In this document: positions 50,839 to 59,190 of the stretch, piece by piece
How positions within the stretch are numbered: position 1 is the stretch's first letter
How the letters are laid out: each line of letters begins with the position of its first letter
NCBI GenBank assembly: GCA_964607165.1
Contig: CAZSIT010000010.1
Coordinates: 1 to 64,000, forward strand
Source of the DNA: DSPP01 sp964607165
GTDB taxonomy: Bacteria > Zixibacteria > MSB-5A5 > DSPP01
Reading direction: 5' to 3'
Length of the DNA stretch: 64,000 nt
Notes under the pieces: model-generated
The model's input: the letters and a program-made list of their open reading frames with translations, nothing else
The model's database searches: none
What the model was told of the DNA's origin: nothing
Position numbers and translations under genes: made by a program

Positions 50839-51762
50839 GCGCTTTCGGCCTTTTTTTCGAAAAGATTCAAACCTACCAGTATCCCGACTGCACCCTCTCC
50901 CCTCGTTCCAAACCAAAGTCGCATACTTCCCCCGCGCCAGCTCCCTTGCCGCCTCCATTTGACCAGCGCCCAATTCTTCCTCCTCAAAATCAACTTCAAA
51001 TATCTGGCCAAAACTTTCTCTTAAAGCCCGAATAACACTGTCAGAGCCAAGCCGCCCGCCGGCCGCTTCCTCGATGGTCGTGTAACGGGAATTCAAGCTG
51101 GAGCTCCGGCGGCCGGCGGTCAGAACCTCTTCCGCCAAATTCCGGTTGTAATTCGTAAGCGGAATCGACCCGTGCTGCAAAAAAGCATCGCCGGAACGAT
51201 ACTGCGCGCTCCCCACCAACTTTTTTCCACCAACCGTAATTTCATAGTCGGAAGCAACCGCAAAACAGGGAACCGGCGCAACGCCGTCATTAAATTTCCC
51301 TTGTTTACCAAAGGCTCGTTCTGCTGCTTTCGGAACATCTACCGGCAAGCCAGCCTGCTTAAAACCGGAGGCAAGGGCGCAGGCGACCTGCCGGTAGGTT
51401 TCCTTTAAAGACGGCCAGCCCCACCTCTGGGCATCACCGGCGGCTAACGAGTAAGTCAAATCTTCGGAATGCACCACCGCTTTTCCGCCCGTTTGACGCC
51501 GCACCCAGTTCACTCCCAGCTCCCTTGCCTTCTCAATATTCAAAGCTCTTTCCGGCCGTTGAAAATACCCAATTGAAACCCAATCCCCTTCCCATTGGTA
51601 AAACCGTAAAGTAGGGGGCCTTCTTCCGCTACCTGCTTCTTCATACAAAAACTCATCAATCGCCATATTCAAAAATCCATCCAAAGGTGGATGTATGACC
51701 AACCTCCAAACCCGCTTGCTTTTCAACACCTTCTTGGCAATTATCTTATTGTCAAATACCAT
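50824..51762 (-). CDS. lipM: LipM-type octanoyltransferase / lipoate-protein ligase family
   Basis: The 312-residue protein belongs to the BPL/LplA/LipB superfamily. Features closest to LipM are RRQTGGKAVVHSEDLTYS, the acyl-accepting Cys in PCFAVASDYEITVGG, and the catalytic Lys region KKLVGSAQYR followed by LQHGSIPL. LipM moves octanoate from ACP to the lipoyl domain of GcvH or dehydrogenases. The start is uncertain: ATG 51762 has no ribosome site, and GTG or TTG codons near residue 12 follow AAGAAGG. The gene lies 133 nt downstream of coaD; an LplA function cannot be excluded. Confidence 0.8.
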   Translation of the reverse strand: MVFDNKIIAKKVLKSKRVWRLVIHPPLDGFLNMAIDEFLYEEAGSGRRPPTLRFYQWEGDWVSIGYFQRPERALNIEKARELGVNWVRRQTGGKAVVHSEDLTYSLAAGDAQRWGWPSLKETYRQVACALASGFKQAGLPVDVPKAAERAFGKQGKFNDGVAPVPCFAVASDYEITVGGKKLVGSAQYRSGDAFLQHGSIPLTNYNRNLAEEVLTAGRRSSSLNSRYTTIEEAAGGRLGSDSVIRALRESFGQIFEVDFEEEELGAGQMEAARELARGKYATLVWNEGRGCSRDTGRFESFRKKGRKRLTIS

Positions 51763-51895
51763 ACCAAAAAATTTAAAAGTAATTTATTTGCAACTCATTG
51801 ACTTACAGCAAGTTGCTTTTGCGGAAAATGATTTCCGCAAGCCCCGGTCGGCAGTTTTTCGCCGTTTCAGCCCAAAAACAACCGTTTAAGACTCC

Positions 51896-52378
51896 TTACT
51901 TGTTGTTGAACTTCTTCTTAAGCGCCTCCAGAATAACCGGTGGAACGAAAGCCGAAACATCCCCCCCGTGCGAAAAGACATCCTTTATGACCGTCGAACT
52001 TAGATAGGTGTATTTTTCGGAAGGCATCAAAAAAACGGTTTCCACCTCCGGCGCCAGCCGCCGATTCATCAAAGCAATTTGAAATTCGTACTCAAAATCG
52101 GACACCGCCCGTAGCCCCCGAACAATTGCGGTAACATTTTTTTCCTTGGCTAAATGCGCGGTCAGCCCTTCAAAGCTTGTTATTTCAATGGCTGGTTTTC
52201 CGGCCAGCAGCTTACGTAAAAATTCCGCCCGTTCCGCCAGCGAAAAAAGCGGCTTCTTCTGCGGATTTTCAGCCACGGCCACAACCAGACCGTCAAAAAG
52301 CTCCAAAGCCCGGTCAATGATGTCCAAATGCCCGTTGGTAACCGGGTCAAAAGTGCCCGGATAAAGAGCTTTTCTCAT
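51896..52378 (-). CDS. coaD: Phosphopantetheine adenylyltransferase
   Basis: CoaD catalyses the fourth step of coenzyme A synthesis. The 160-residue protein has the nucleotidyltransferase motif GTFDPVTNGHLDII at residues 8-21, VRGLRAVSDFEYEFQIA and the C-terminal KYTYLSSTVIKDV, all diagnostic. The ATG overlaps the TGA of rsmD (ATGA); rsmD-coaD is a very common gene pair. In the genome neighbourhood here it is the fourth gene of a comEA-pilM-rsmD-coaD unit. Confidence 0.97.
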   Translation of the reverse strand: MRKALYPGTFDPVTNGHLDIIDRALELFDGLVVAVAENPQKKPLFSLAERAEFLRKLLAGKPAIEITSFEGLTAHLAKEKNVTAIVRGLRAVSDFEYEFQIALMNRRLAPEVETVFLMPSEKYTYLSSTVIKDVFSHGGDVSAFVPPVILEALKKKFNNK

Positions 52379-52929
52379 CCGTTCGCCCGGAAATAAGAAA
52401 CCACCGTATCCCCATACCGGCGAGCCTGCCAGAGCGGTAAATGGTCCGGCTCCGAAAACTTTGTTCTTTTCGAATGTTCAATCATTAGAATGCCGGTTTC
52501 TTTCAGTATCGAATGGTTCGATAGAAAAACCGAAAACTCGTCCAAAAACTCCTGCCTATACGGCGGATCCGCGAAAGCAAGGTCAAATTTTTCTTCGGCT
52601 TTTGACAGCTTCTCCAAAGCCCGCCGAAAATCCAGCGGCCAGACGTCGTAACAATCGGCAGGAAAAAGAGCGCTCAAATTCTTTTTCAGTGCGGCGACCG
52701 CCCGGCTGTCGGAATCGACGAAAAGACAGAACCGCGCCCCGCGCGAAAGCGCTTCAATGCCCAACCCGCCGGCGCCGGCGAACAAATCCAAAACGCGGGC
52801 GTCATCCAGATACGGCGCCAGAAAATCAAAAACCGCCTTTTTAGTTCGCGCCGAACTGAATCGTTGATTTCCTTTTGGGAGAGACAGCTTCCGGCCTTTA
52901 AGCGTGCCTGAACCAATCCGCAAACTCAC
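52375..52929 (-). CDS. rsmD: 16S rRNA (guanine(966)-N2)-methyltransferase RsmD
   Basis: The 184-residue protein has the RsmD layout: N-terminal RIGSGTLKGRKL, the conserved arginine motif SARTKKAVFDFL, SAM-binding DLFAGAGGLGIEALSRGA and the catalytic FADPPY. It methylates G966 (E. coli numbering) of 16S rRNA. The start is GTG, overlapping the TGA of the upstream PilM-like gene (GTGA), and the stop overlaps coaD. Confidence 0.96.
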   Translation of the reverse strand: MSLRIGSGTLKGRKLSLPKGNQRFSSARTKKAVFDFLAPYLDDARVLDLFAGAGGLGIEALSRGARFCLFVDSDSRAVAALKKNLSALFPADCYDVWPLDFRRALEKLSKAEEKFDLAFADPPYRQEFLDEFSVFLSNHSILKETGILMIEHSKRTKFSEPDHLPLWQARRYGDTVVSYFRANG

Positions 52930-53879
52930 AATCCGGCCCCTAAAGTCGAATAACCGGATTGCAAAGATGGATTACCTTCATTTAAAGCAGCCATTGCCAG
53001 GCCGGCGGCCATCGCCCATTTTTCCGGCATCTCCCCTTCCGGAAAAGTTACCGGCGGGGTAAGATGGCCCACCCGCACTCCTCCCATCTGCCCAATGGAC
53101 GCGGACAAATCTCCCAGAGTCACTCCCGGCCCCGAAAGATAAACCGTATCAATCCGCCCTGCCTCGGTCGCCCGGAAACCAAGCAAATGAATCAAGGTGG
53201 AAAGTTCAATTCCAAACCGTTCCAAAAGTGATTCGCGCAGGATTTTTTGCGTGGAAGCCAATTCCCCCTCCGGAAGAGCGCCCAACCCCGGTGGAACGGC
53301 AATTTCCGAAACGTAGGTAAGCTCCCCTTTATCCAAAACCACCAGGGTGGTAAAATCCTCGCCTAAGTTGACCAAAGCGGCCGTTTCTTCCCGCGGCAGG
53401 TCGGAGGAGAAAAAAAGATTAACAAGAGCAAAACCGGCGCTGGTAAAAGACAAATCGAAATTTCCTTTCTGGGCGAAAGGAACGGCCGCCCGCTCGAAGG
53501 CCTCCTTTCGAACTGCCGTCCCTAAAAAGGACTCTTTTCCGATTGAATGAATAAAAAAATCATAATCGGAACTATTGGGACTGACCTTTTGAGCCAGTTC
53601 CCACTTCAGCTGTTCTTCTCCGGCGGACAAAACCCGCTCCGGAAGGCACAGCCGGTACGATTGAGAGCTCTGTCCCAAAAAAGAAATCTTCACCCGCGCT
53701 CCCGAAAGAACCCCACCCAGCTCTTCCGCCAGCCATTGGAAATCTAAAGGCTCTTTGGGAAAAATCTTTTCCCCAAAATCCTTTAATTCGATTTTTTCTT
53801 TCCGGAGGGATAGCCGGACGAAACGCGCCCCCTTTGTAAAAACCTCAACCCCGACCGCTTCTTTCTGCCAGCTTTTCAT
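52926..53879 (-). CDS. PilM-like actin-fold protein in the comEA-rsmD unit
   Basis: The 317-residue protein lacks a membrane segment and has the overall plan of PilM: AVGVEVFTKGARFVRLSL at the N-terminus, a WELAQKVSPNSSDYDFFIHS segment split around residues 100-120, a second phosphate-loop-like LVNLGEDFTTLVVLDKG, and VYLSGPGVTLGDL near the C-terminus. Similarity to the other two PilM modules is moderate. It directly follows comEA (TAG-ATG contiguous) and overlaps rsmD by four bases. A role linking DNA uptake to pili is possible but inferred; no pilN/pilO genes accompany it. Confidence 0.72.
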   Translation of the reverse strand: MKSWQKEAVGVEVFTKGARFVRLSLRKEKIELKDFGEKIFPKEPLDFQWLAEELGGVLSGARVKISFLGQSSQSYRLCLPERVLSAGEEQLKWELAQKVSPNSSDYDFFIHSIGKESFLGTAVRKEAFERAAVPFAQKGNFDLSFTSAGFALVNLFFSSDLPREETAALVNLGEDFTTLVVLDKGELTYVSEIAVPPGLGALPEGELASTQKILRESLLERFGIELSTLIHLLGFRATEAGRIDTVYLSGPGVTLGDLSASIGQMGGVRVGHLTPPVTFPEGEMPEKWAMAAGLAMAALNEGNPSLQSGYSTLGAGL

Positions 53880-54308
53880 CTACGATTTCCCCTGAACGAT
53901 TTCCACGGGTAAAACCCGCACTAAAGGTTTAATCTGCGAAAGCTTCTTGGCGCCGATTCCGGGAACCTTCATTAGCTCCTCCACTCGTCTAAACCGACCT
54001 ACTTTCTGGCGATACTCGATTATCTTCCCCGCTAAAGAAGGCCCGATGGTGGGCAGGTTTTCCAAATCTTTCGCGCTGGCGCGGTTTAAATCCAAGGGCA
54101 TGGTTGACCTTGCTTTCGAGGTTTTTTTCTCAACTGTAACAAAAAAGAGGGGGGGAAGCTCGATGGCCGAAAGGGTGGCGGAGGGCAAAACCGTCTCCTT
54201 CCGGTTTCGGTAAAAATTAAAAACTACTCCCACGATTACCAGAAAGGCTAAAATCGCCAAAGCAGCTCTATCCCCCGCCGAAAAATGTTTCGAAATCATC
54301 GGCAGCAT
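53880..54308 (-). CDS. comEA: ComEA-like helix-hairpin-helix protein
   Basis: The 142-residue protein has an N-terminal membrane anchor (about 14-34, ALAILAFLVIVGVVFNF), a linker and a C-terminal pair of helix-hairpin-helix motifs (about 72-132): LDLNRASAKDLENLPTIG and the second, VEELMKVPGIGAKKLSQI. ComEA binds incoming double-stranded DNA in the periplasm during natural transformation. Together with the type IV filament genes it supports transformation competence. The start may be 54308 or the ATG at 54299. No comEC is in the window. Confidence 0.87.
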   Translation of the reverse strand: MLPMISKHFSAGDRAALAILAFLVIVGVVFNFYRNRKETVLPSATLSAIELPPLFFVTVEKKTSKARSTMPLDLNRASAKDLENLPTIGPSLAGKIIEYRQKVGRFRRVEELMKVPGIGAKKLSQIKPLVRVLPVEIVQGKS

Positions 54309-54671
54309 GGTAATCTATTAAAAATTCTTGTCAAGCTTGCTGGAAACCCGGAGTGTGGTGTTTCTATATATGAGTAATAATTTTTAACGTCTTTAGCTAA
54401 AGGATGTAATCTTCGCTTTCAGGAGTTTTCGGGGGCGTGGCTCCTTGGGCGAAGGAAAGGAAGCCAATCCCTTTCCGGCGCCCCGCTTGGCGGGGCAAAC
54501 CCTCCTTCTCACTCTAAACCAGCCCTCCGGCGCACTCTTCAGAGTGCGAAAAAGACTGTCCAGCTTGCGGAAAATCGGAAGCGAACTTATTCAGGCCAAT
54601 TGAAAACTAATTTTTTACTTTGTTTCAACAAAGAATTTGTGTATTATATAAATGAAAGGAATGCTATTGCT
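54309..54671. other. 363-nt intergenic stretch with repeats and a plus-strand promoter
   Basis: No gene is seen. Hairpins GCCCCGC-TTG-GCGGGGC (54480-54496) and CGCACTCT-TC-AGAGTGCG (54531-54548) are present; the second, with its flank, is the inverted counterpart of the unit at 9701-9725. A TTGACA on the minus strand at 54334-54329 has no matching -10 before comEA. Confidence 0.6.
54620..54647 (+). promoter_or_regulatory. Candidate promoter of the propeller/T9SS-like gene
   Basis: TTGTTT (54620-54625) and TATTAT (54642-54647) are 16 nt apart on the plus strand, 25 nt before the chosen ATG. Confidence 0.4.
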
Positions 54672-55985
54672 ATGAAAAAAGTCGCCGCCCTTTCAGCCCT
54701 GTTGCTCTTGCAGCCGTTTCTCGTTTACGCTCAGTCGAACTGGCAAAAAAAAACTGTTTCGGGCGTTGATGCGGCGGATACAATAGGAAGCATAGTTGCG
54801 GCTGGTTCTTTGGCCTTAGGCTCCGTTTCTGGCAATCCAATAAACCATTCCGTTCGCTCCCTTGATTCCGGCAACTTCTTTAGCGCCGAGACCACCATTC
54901 CTGCCTTAAAACTAAAAGCCTTGAGTTTCTCTTTCCTCTACGGCTTGCGGGGCGACTCGATTATGCGCACAACTGACCAGGGTATAAACTGGCTGGTTGT
55001 CGAGCCTGACTTAAGAACGATGCGACCTGCGGATGTTCATTTTACGAATACGACCAATGCTTGGGCCGTGGGCGATTCTCCATTTGTGGCCGTAACTTCC
55101 GACAATTGGGTAACCAACCCTCCCACCCTTCGGCGCTTCCCTTTCCCTAACGATTCAGTCTCAATGACCTCGGTGCAATTTTTGGATAATAACTTTGGTT
55201 TCGTTGCCGGAAAAAGCACCCAAGTCGGCTCCAAGGTTACGGTTATATTGCGCACAACCAATGGTGGGATGAACTGGCAAGACCGCAGCCTGCCCGATAC
55301 CTGCGACTTTGCGCCCGTTACCATAGTCGCTGATTTTATCAATACCGATACCGGTTGGGCCGTGCAAACCTGCGGAGTTTCCTCGGCCACCATCTTCAAA
55401 ACTACCAACGGGGGAGCCAACTGGACGCCCCAGGATACCATCGCTCTTTTCCAATTTTCAGATATTGATGCTGTCAATGCCCAGAATGTCTGGATAGTCG
55501 GCACGGATGGGATTCGAGGCCGTGTGTTCCGAACCAGCGACGGCGGCAACAACTGGGCGCAGGAAGTCATCCCCGGCTCTCCAGGCAAGCTTTTCTCGGT
55601 GAATATGTTAAACGCCTCCCACGGATACGCCTGCGGAACCAACGGCACGCTGCTGGTTTATTCTCCGTCCGGGACCGACATTCCCCGCGGCGGCGCCAAC
55701 CGCCCCAAAACCTTTGAGTTGTTCCAAAACTACCCCAACCCCTTTAACGCCGGAACTAAAATCAGCTTCACGCTCTTGAAACGCCAGCCGGTAACGCTGA
55801 CGATTTACAACATTCTTGGTCAACCGGTAAAAACCCTTTTGAACAGAGAAATGCCCGCCGGAAAAAATGAAATAAGCTGGGACGGAACTTTTGAAAACGG
55901 TCTCGTTGCCACCTCCGGCCTCTATTTTTATGAACTCAAGACCTTGGCGGAACGCCAAATCCGCAAAATGGTCTTCTTGAAGTAG
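54672..55985 (+). CDS. Secreted YCF48-like propeller with T9SS-like tail
   Basis: The 437-residue product starts at ATG 54672, which begins a clean signal peptide (MKKVAALSALLLLQPFLVYA); a TTG at 54600 would add 24 residues before it. About five to six YCF48-like units follow (MRTTDQGINWLVV, LRTTNGGMNWQDR, FKTTNGGANWTPQ, FRTSDGGNNWAQE). The last 85 residues form a T9SS type A-like domain: FELFQNYPNPFNAGTKISF, VTLTIYNILGQPVKTLL, TSGLYFYELKT and RKMVFLK. It has the same propeller type as 23421-25520 but the other kind of tail. The TAG stop is the first part of a dispersed TAGGGGCA repeat. Confidence 0.88.
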   Translation: MKKVAALSALLLLQPFLVYAQSNWQKKTVSGVDAADTIGSIVAAGSLALGSVSGNPINHSVRSLDSGNFFSAETTIPALKLKALSFSFLYGLRGDSIMRTTDQGINWLVVEPDLRTMRPADVHFTNTTNAWAVGDSPFVAVTSDNWVTNPPTLRRFPFPNDSVSMTSVQFLDNNFGFVAGKSTQVGSKVTVILRTTNGGMNWQDRSLPDTCDFAPVTIVADFINTDTGWAVQTCGVSSATIFKTTNGGANWTPQDTIALFQFSDIDAVNAQNVWIVGTDGIRGRVFRTSDGGNNWAQEVIPGSPGKLFSVNMLNASHGYACGTNGTLLVYSPSGTDIPRGGANRPKTFELFQNYPNPFNAGTKISFTLLKRQPVTLTIYNILGQPVKTLLNREMPAGKNEISWDGTFENGLVATSGLYFYELKTLAERQIRKMVFLK

Positions 55986-56471
55986 GGGCAGCTCCCTGTC
56001 GTTGCCCATTTCCCTCTCTCAATGTCATTCTGAGCAAAGCGAAGAATCTGGGCGTGGTGTGGGGGCTAATCCCTAATCTCTAATCCCCAATCCCTGTTTT
56101 TCTTTGTCCCCCTGCTTGCCCGAGAGCATTTGTCTTTAGGGCCTGCCCGTCTGGGTATTATAAGGGGGACCGGCCAACGGCCGAGGGGGTAAACCGTAGG
56201 GGCAATCCCTCCGTGGTTGCCCGCTTTTGCATTCGCATTCGTAGAGGCGAACCTTGCTTGCGGTGAGCGCAGTCGAATCCGTTTTCGCCCTCCCCCCCTT
56301 GTGGTGAGCGTAGCCGAATCCATTCCCGGTTCGGGCTTGTCCCGACTTGTCCCGAGCTTAGCCGAGGGAGCGTAGTCGAGGGGTGTTCGCCCGTAGAGAC
56401 ACGTAGCACAATCCTACCCCTCTCCATTTTATGGAGAGGGGCAAGGGGTGAGGCGTCTTTCCCTTTTCCGC
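55983..56471. repeat. Intergenic mosaic of dispersed repeats
   Basis: This gap (no gene seen) carries a TAGGGGCA...TGCCC hairpin starting in the stop codon (55983-56008) and a TCATTCTGAGCAAAGCGAAG unit (about 56023-56050). A split TGTCCCCCTG...AAGGGGGACCGGCCAACG element lies at 56105-56190. Further TAGGGGC-type units are at 56195-56225, 56241 and 56394. GTGAGCGCAGTCGAATCC-type units are at 56257-56282, 56304-56328 and 56349-56382, and a CCTCTCCATTTTATGGAGAGG unit lies near 56415-56450. Confidence 0.8.
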
Positions 56472-56506
56472 TTGACAATCCCAAATATCGTTATTAATTT
56501 TATACT
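56472..56506 (+). promoter_or_regulatory. Promoter region of the FG-GAP/dockerin-like gene
   Basis: A perfect TTGACA (56472-56477) is followed by TAATTT after 17 nt and by TATACT after 23 nt, so the -35 is convincing but the -10 is not certain. A CAAGGC-AAGT-GCCTTG hairpin (56519-56534) immediately precedes the Shine-Dalgarno. Confidence 0.45.
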
Positions 56507-56545
56507 GAAAGGCAATCCCAAGGCAAGTGCCTTGAAGGAGGATTT

Positions 56546-58951
56546 TTGAAGCTCAAAAGCTTCTTTACAGTTGCATTCCTGTTAGCAGTCTCTGCCTCTC
56601 TTTTCGCTTTTCAGCCTCTTTTTGATACTTGGCTAAGCTATGAGGTAGATACAAACCCTTATTCCCTCTGTTCGGCAGACCTGGATGGCGATGGAGACGA
56701 CGATTTGGCTGTTGTTCACTATAACAGTTATGCCAATACCGTCGTCATATTAAAAAATAACGGGCAAGGTTACTTCACTGAAAAAGGAATTTATGGTACG
56801 GCAGGAGTAAGGCCACGCTCAGTCTGTGCCGCGGATGTGGACAAAGACGGAGATCTAGATTTAATTATTGCAAACTATACGAGCAACAACGCTGCGGTTC
56901 TAAAAAATAACGGCAATGCAGAGTTTTCCTATAGTGCATCCTACGCAACTGGTAGCGGTCCCACATACGTTTCTGCTTCCGATTTGGATGGGGATAACGA
57001 TCAAGATTTTGTCGTTTCAAATGGGGGCAGCAGTTACGGAGGCGGCAATACTGCTTCTATCTTTAAAAATAATGGAAATGGAACCTTCGCTCCAAAAGTT
57101 GATTACAGCACCGGATTTAATCCTAATTCGATGTACATTGCAGACTTTGATATGGACGGCGACCAAGATATAGCAACGGCCAACGCGGGGCAGATTTACT
57201 CACCAGATACAAGTTCAGTCTCAATTCTAAAAAACAACGGAGATGGAACCTTTGCCCCAAAAGTCGATTATTTGGTCGGACCTAGACAATATCTTTTTTC
57301 CATTGCCTCAAGCGACTTCGATGGGGATGGAGACTTAGATTTGGCTGTACAAGATCATGGAAATTTCTATACCTCTGGTATCTGGCTTCTTAAAAATAAT
57401 GGAAGCGGCATCTTTGATATAAAAATCTTCGTGGATGTTGGTGGGACAATTCACTCATTCTTTTCAGGTGATTTTGACAAAGATGGTGACCAGGATATAG
57501 CGCTTACAAACACGTTCAACGCCGGGATTCTTTCTGTTTTACTTTTAACAAACAATGGAAACATGACTTTTTCCAAAAAAGCCGTTTATCCAATGGGTTT
57601 CTATAACGGCCAAATGACCGGATCTGACTTTGACAATGATGGGGATTTGGACCTGGCCGTTACAGCCGAGCAAAACTGGATGGTTGGCGTTTTAAAGAAC
57701 AAAGGAGACGGAACTTTTGTAAGTCCGAGCACATACAATCTTGGCTACTCACCTGTTATAGCTATAGCCTCAGACTTAGACAACGACGGTGCTCCTGATT
57801 TAGTATCGGCAAGCTCTAGATGGGGACTTCCTTATATACCTATCTACCTTTCTGTTTTGAAAAACAATGGAGATGGGTCCTTTGCTACAAAAGTTGATTA
57901 TGACCAAGTGGGCACATTCGTCGTTGCTGCAGACTTCAATGGGGATGGTTACAATGATTTGGCAGCACAGAACCTAACGGGAATTTCAATCTTAAGGAAT
58001 AAAGGAGATGGGACGTTTCCAACAAAAGTTGATTACAATATCGGCAGCTGTGCGGCCATTGCCACAGCCGATTTTGACAACGATGACGATAAAGATCTAG
58101 CAATCGCAAAAGATAGCACAATTCTAATATTAAAGAATGATGGCATTGGCAATTTTTCGATTAAGCACAGCTACATAACCGATCACTCGCCTTTGATTTT
58201 CATCACTTCTTCAGATCTAGATGGAGACGAAGACTACGATCTGATAGCAGTTAAGGAGGGCGGTTCAGGTAAAATAGTGACGCTTAAAAATTACGGGGAT
58301 GCGTCCTTTTCAAACGCAACGTATTACTACGCAGAACTCGGTTCAAATTCGGTAGCGGTGGCCGACTTTGATAAAGATGGGGACAATGATTTAGCAGTTG
58401 CCAAAGGTGAGATTCGAGGAATTGATATTTTTACAAATAGTGGTAATGGCACCTTTCCATCTAAAACCAACTATTTGGTTGGTCAGAACCCCCGGTCTGT
58501 CGCGGCAACGGATATTGAGGGCGACGGAGACATTGATCTTGTATTCACTAATCCATTCCACGGAACTGTGTCAATTTTGAAAAACAATGGAACTGGAATC
58601 TTCGGCGATGTTGTCGAATATGGATCTGGATATTGGCCTTATTCATTATTCCCTTCGGATTTAGATAACGATGGAGATCAAGATTTAATAATCGCAAATG
58701 AATATGACAACACCTTGTCGGTGTTAAAAAATCTCTCCAACACCGGCTGCGCAAACAAACTCGGCGACCTCGATCACAATTGCCTGTTGACTTTGGACGA
58801 CATCGTCCTCGAGCTCAACTGTGCCTTTTTGGGCTACGGCAACTGCGCTTTGAATTTGACCGACGTCAATTGCGATGGCTATGTCTCCGCCGCTGATGTC
58901 GTTATCCTTTTGAATAGCGTCTTTCTGAATACCCCCTTCCCCTGCCCATAA
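56546..58951 (+). CDS. Secreted FG-GAP/VCBS propeller with dockerin-like tail
   Basis: The 801-residue product starts at a TTG supported by AAGGAGG 5 nt upstream and has a signal peptide (1-21). About a dozen FG-GAP/VCBS units follow, each with a calcium loop such as DLDGDGDDDLAV or DFDKDGDQDIAL. The C-terminal 62 residues are dockerin-like (GDLDHNCLLTLDDIVLELN, DVNCDGYVSAADVVILLN) with four cysteines and the ending PFPCP, matching the tail of 23421-25520. The propeller region is visibly AT-richer than its surroundings while the tail (from about 58735) is not, which suggests the two parts have separate histories. Function is unknown; adhesion or ligand binding is likely. Confidence 0.87.
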   Translation: MKLKSFFTVAFLLAVSASLFAFQPLFDTWLSYEVDTNPYSLCSADLDGDGDDDLAVVHYNSYANTVVILKNNGQGYFTEKGIYGTAGVRPRSVCAADVDKDGDLDLIIANYTSNNAAVLKNNGNAEFSYSASYATGSGPTYVSASDLDGDNDQDFVVSNGGSSYGGGNTASIFKNNGNGTFAPKVDYSTGFNPNSMYIADFDMDGDQDIATANAGQIYSPDTSSVSILKNNGDGTFAPKVDYLVGPRQYLFSIASSDFDGDGDLDLAVQDHGNFYTSGIWLLKNNGSGIFDIKIFVDVGGTIHSFFSGDFDKDGDQDIALTNTFNAGILSVLLLTNNGNMTFSKKAVYPMGFYNGQMTGSDFDNDGDLDLAVTAEQNWMVGVLKNKGDGTFVSPSTYNLGYSPVIAIASDLDNDGAPDLVSASSRWGLPYIPIYLSVLKNNGDGSFATKVDYDQVGTFVVAADFNGDGYNDLAAQNLTGISILRNKGDGTFPTKVDYNIGSCAAIATADFDNDDDKDLAIAKDSTILILKNDGIGNFSIKHSYITDHSPLIFITSSDLDGDEDYDLIAVKEGGSGKIVTLKNYGDASFSNATYYYAELGSNSVAVADFDKDGDNDLAVAKGEIRGIDIFTNSGNGTFPSKTNYLVGQNPRSVAATDIEGDGDIDLVFTNPFHGTVSILKNNGTGIFGDVVEYGSGYWPYSLFPSDLDNDGDQDLIIANEYDNTLSVLKNLSNTGCANKLGDLDHNCLLTLDDIVLELNCAFLGYGNCALNLTDVNCDGYVSAADVVILLNSVFLNTPFPCP

Positions 58952-58978
58952 ATTCCATTTCAACTAATGCTTTTGTAG

Positions 58979-59007
58979 GGGCGCATTGCAATGCGCCCGT
59001 TTTTTTG
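58979..59007 (+). terminator. Intrinsic terminator formed by a dispersed repeat copy
   Basis: GGGCGCATT and AATGCGCCC form a 9-bp stem (58979-58998), followed by G and seven T. It stands 28 nt after the stop codon. The stem belongs to a TAGGGGCGC family copy beginning at 58975. Confidence 0.8.
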
Positions 59008-59160
59008 TTTTGTATTTGTAGGGGCGAGGCACGCCTCGCCCTGCTGTCCCCCTGTATTTAAGGGGGGCCGGCCAACGGCCGAGGGGGTGTTTTTCGTAGG
59101 GGCGACTCCCCGTGGTCGCCCGTTTTGTTTTTCTAACCCCTGTCTTTCGTAGGGGCGAAC
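59008..59160. repeat. Further dispersed repeats after the FG-GAP/dockerin-like gene
   Basis: A TAGGGGCGAGGC-AC-GCCTCGCCC hairpin (59017-59041), a TGTCCCCCTGTATTTAAGGG...GCCGAGGGGGT element (59045-59089), a GGGCGAC...GTCGCCC hairpin followed by TTTTG (59100-59127) and a partial TAGGGGCGAACC unit (59149-59160) follow one another. No gene is seen in 58952-59190. Confidence 0.75.
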
Positions 59161-59190
59161 CGGGCGCAGCAGTTTTGCAATATTTTCACT

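Noticed and set aside
56066..56484. Minus-strand frames in the gap before the FG-GAP/dockerin-like gene
   Set aside because: Same reason: translated repeat DNA.
56508..56524. GG-N10-GC match upstream of the FG-GAP/dockerin-like gene
   Set aside because: The -12 part lacks the TT before GC, and a TTGACA box lies nearby.
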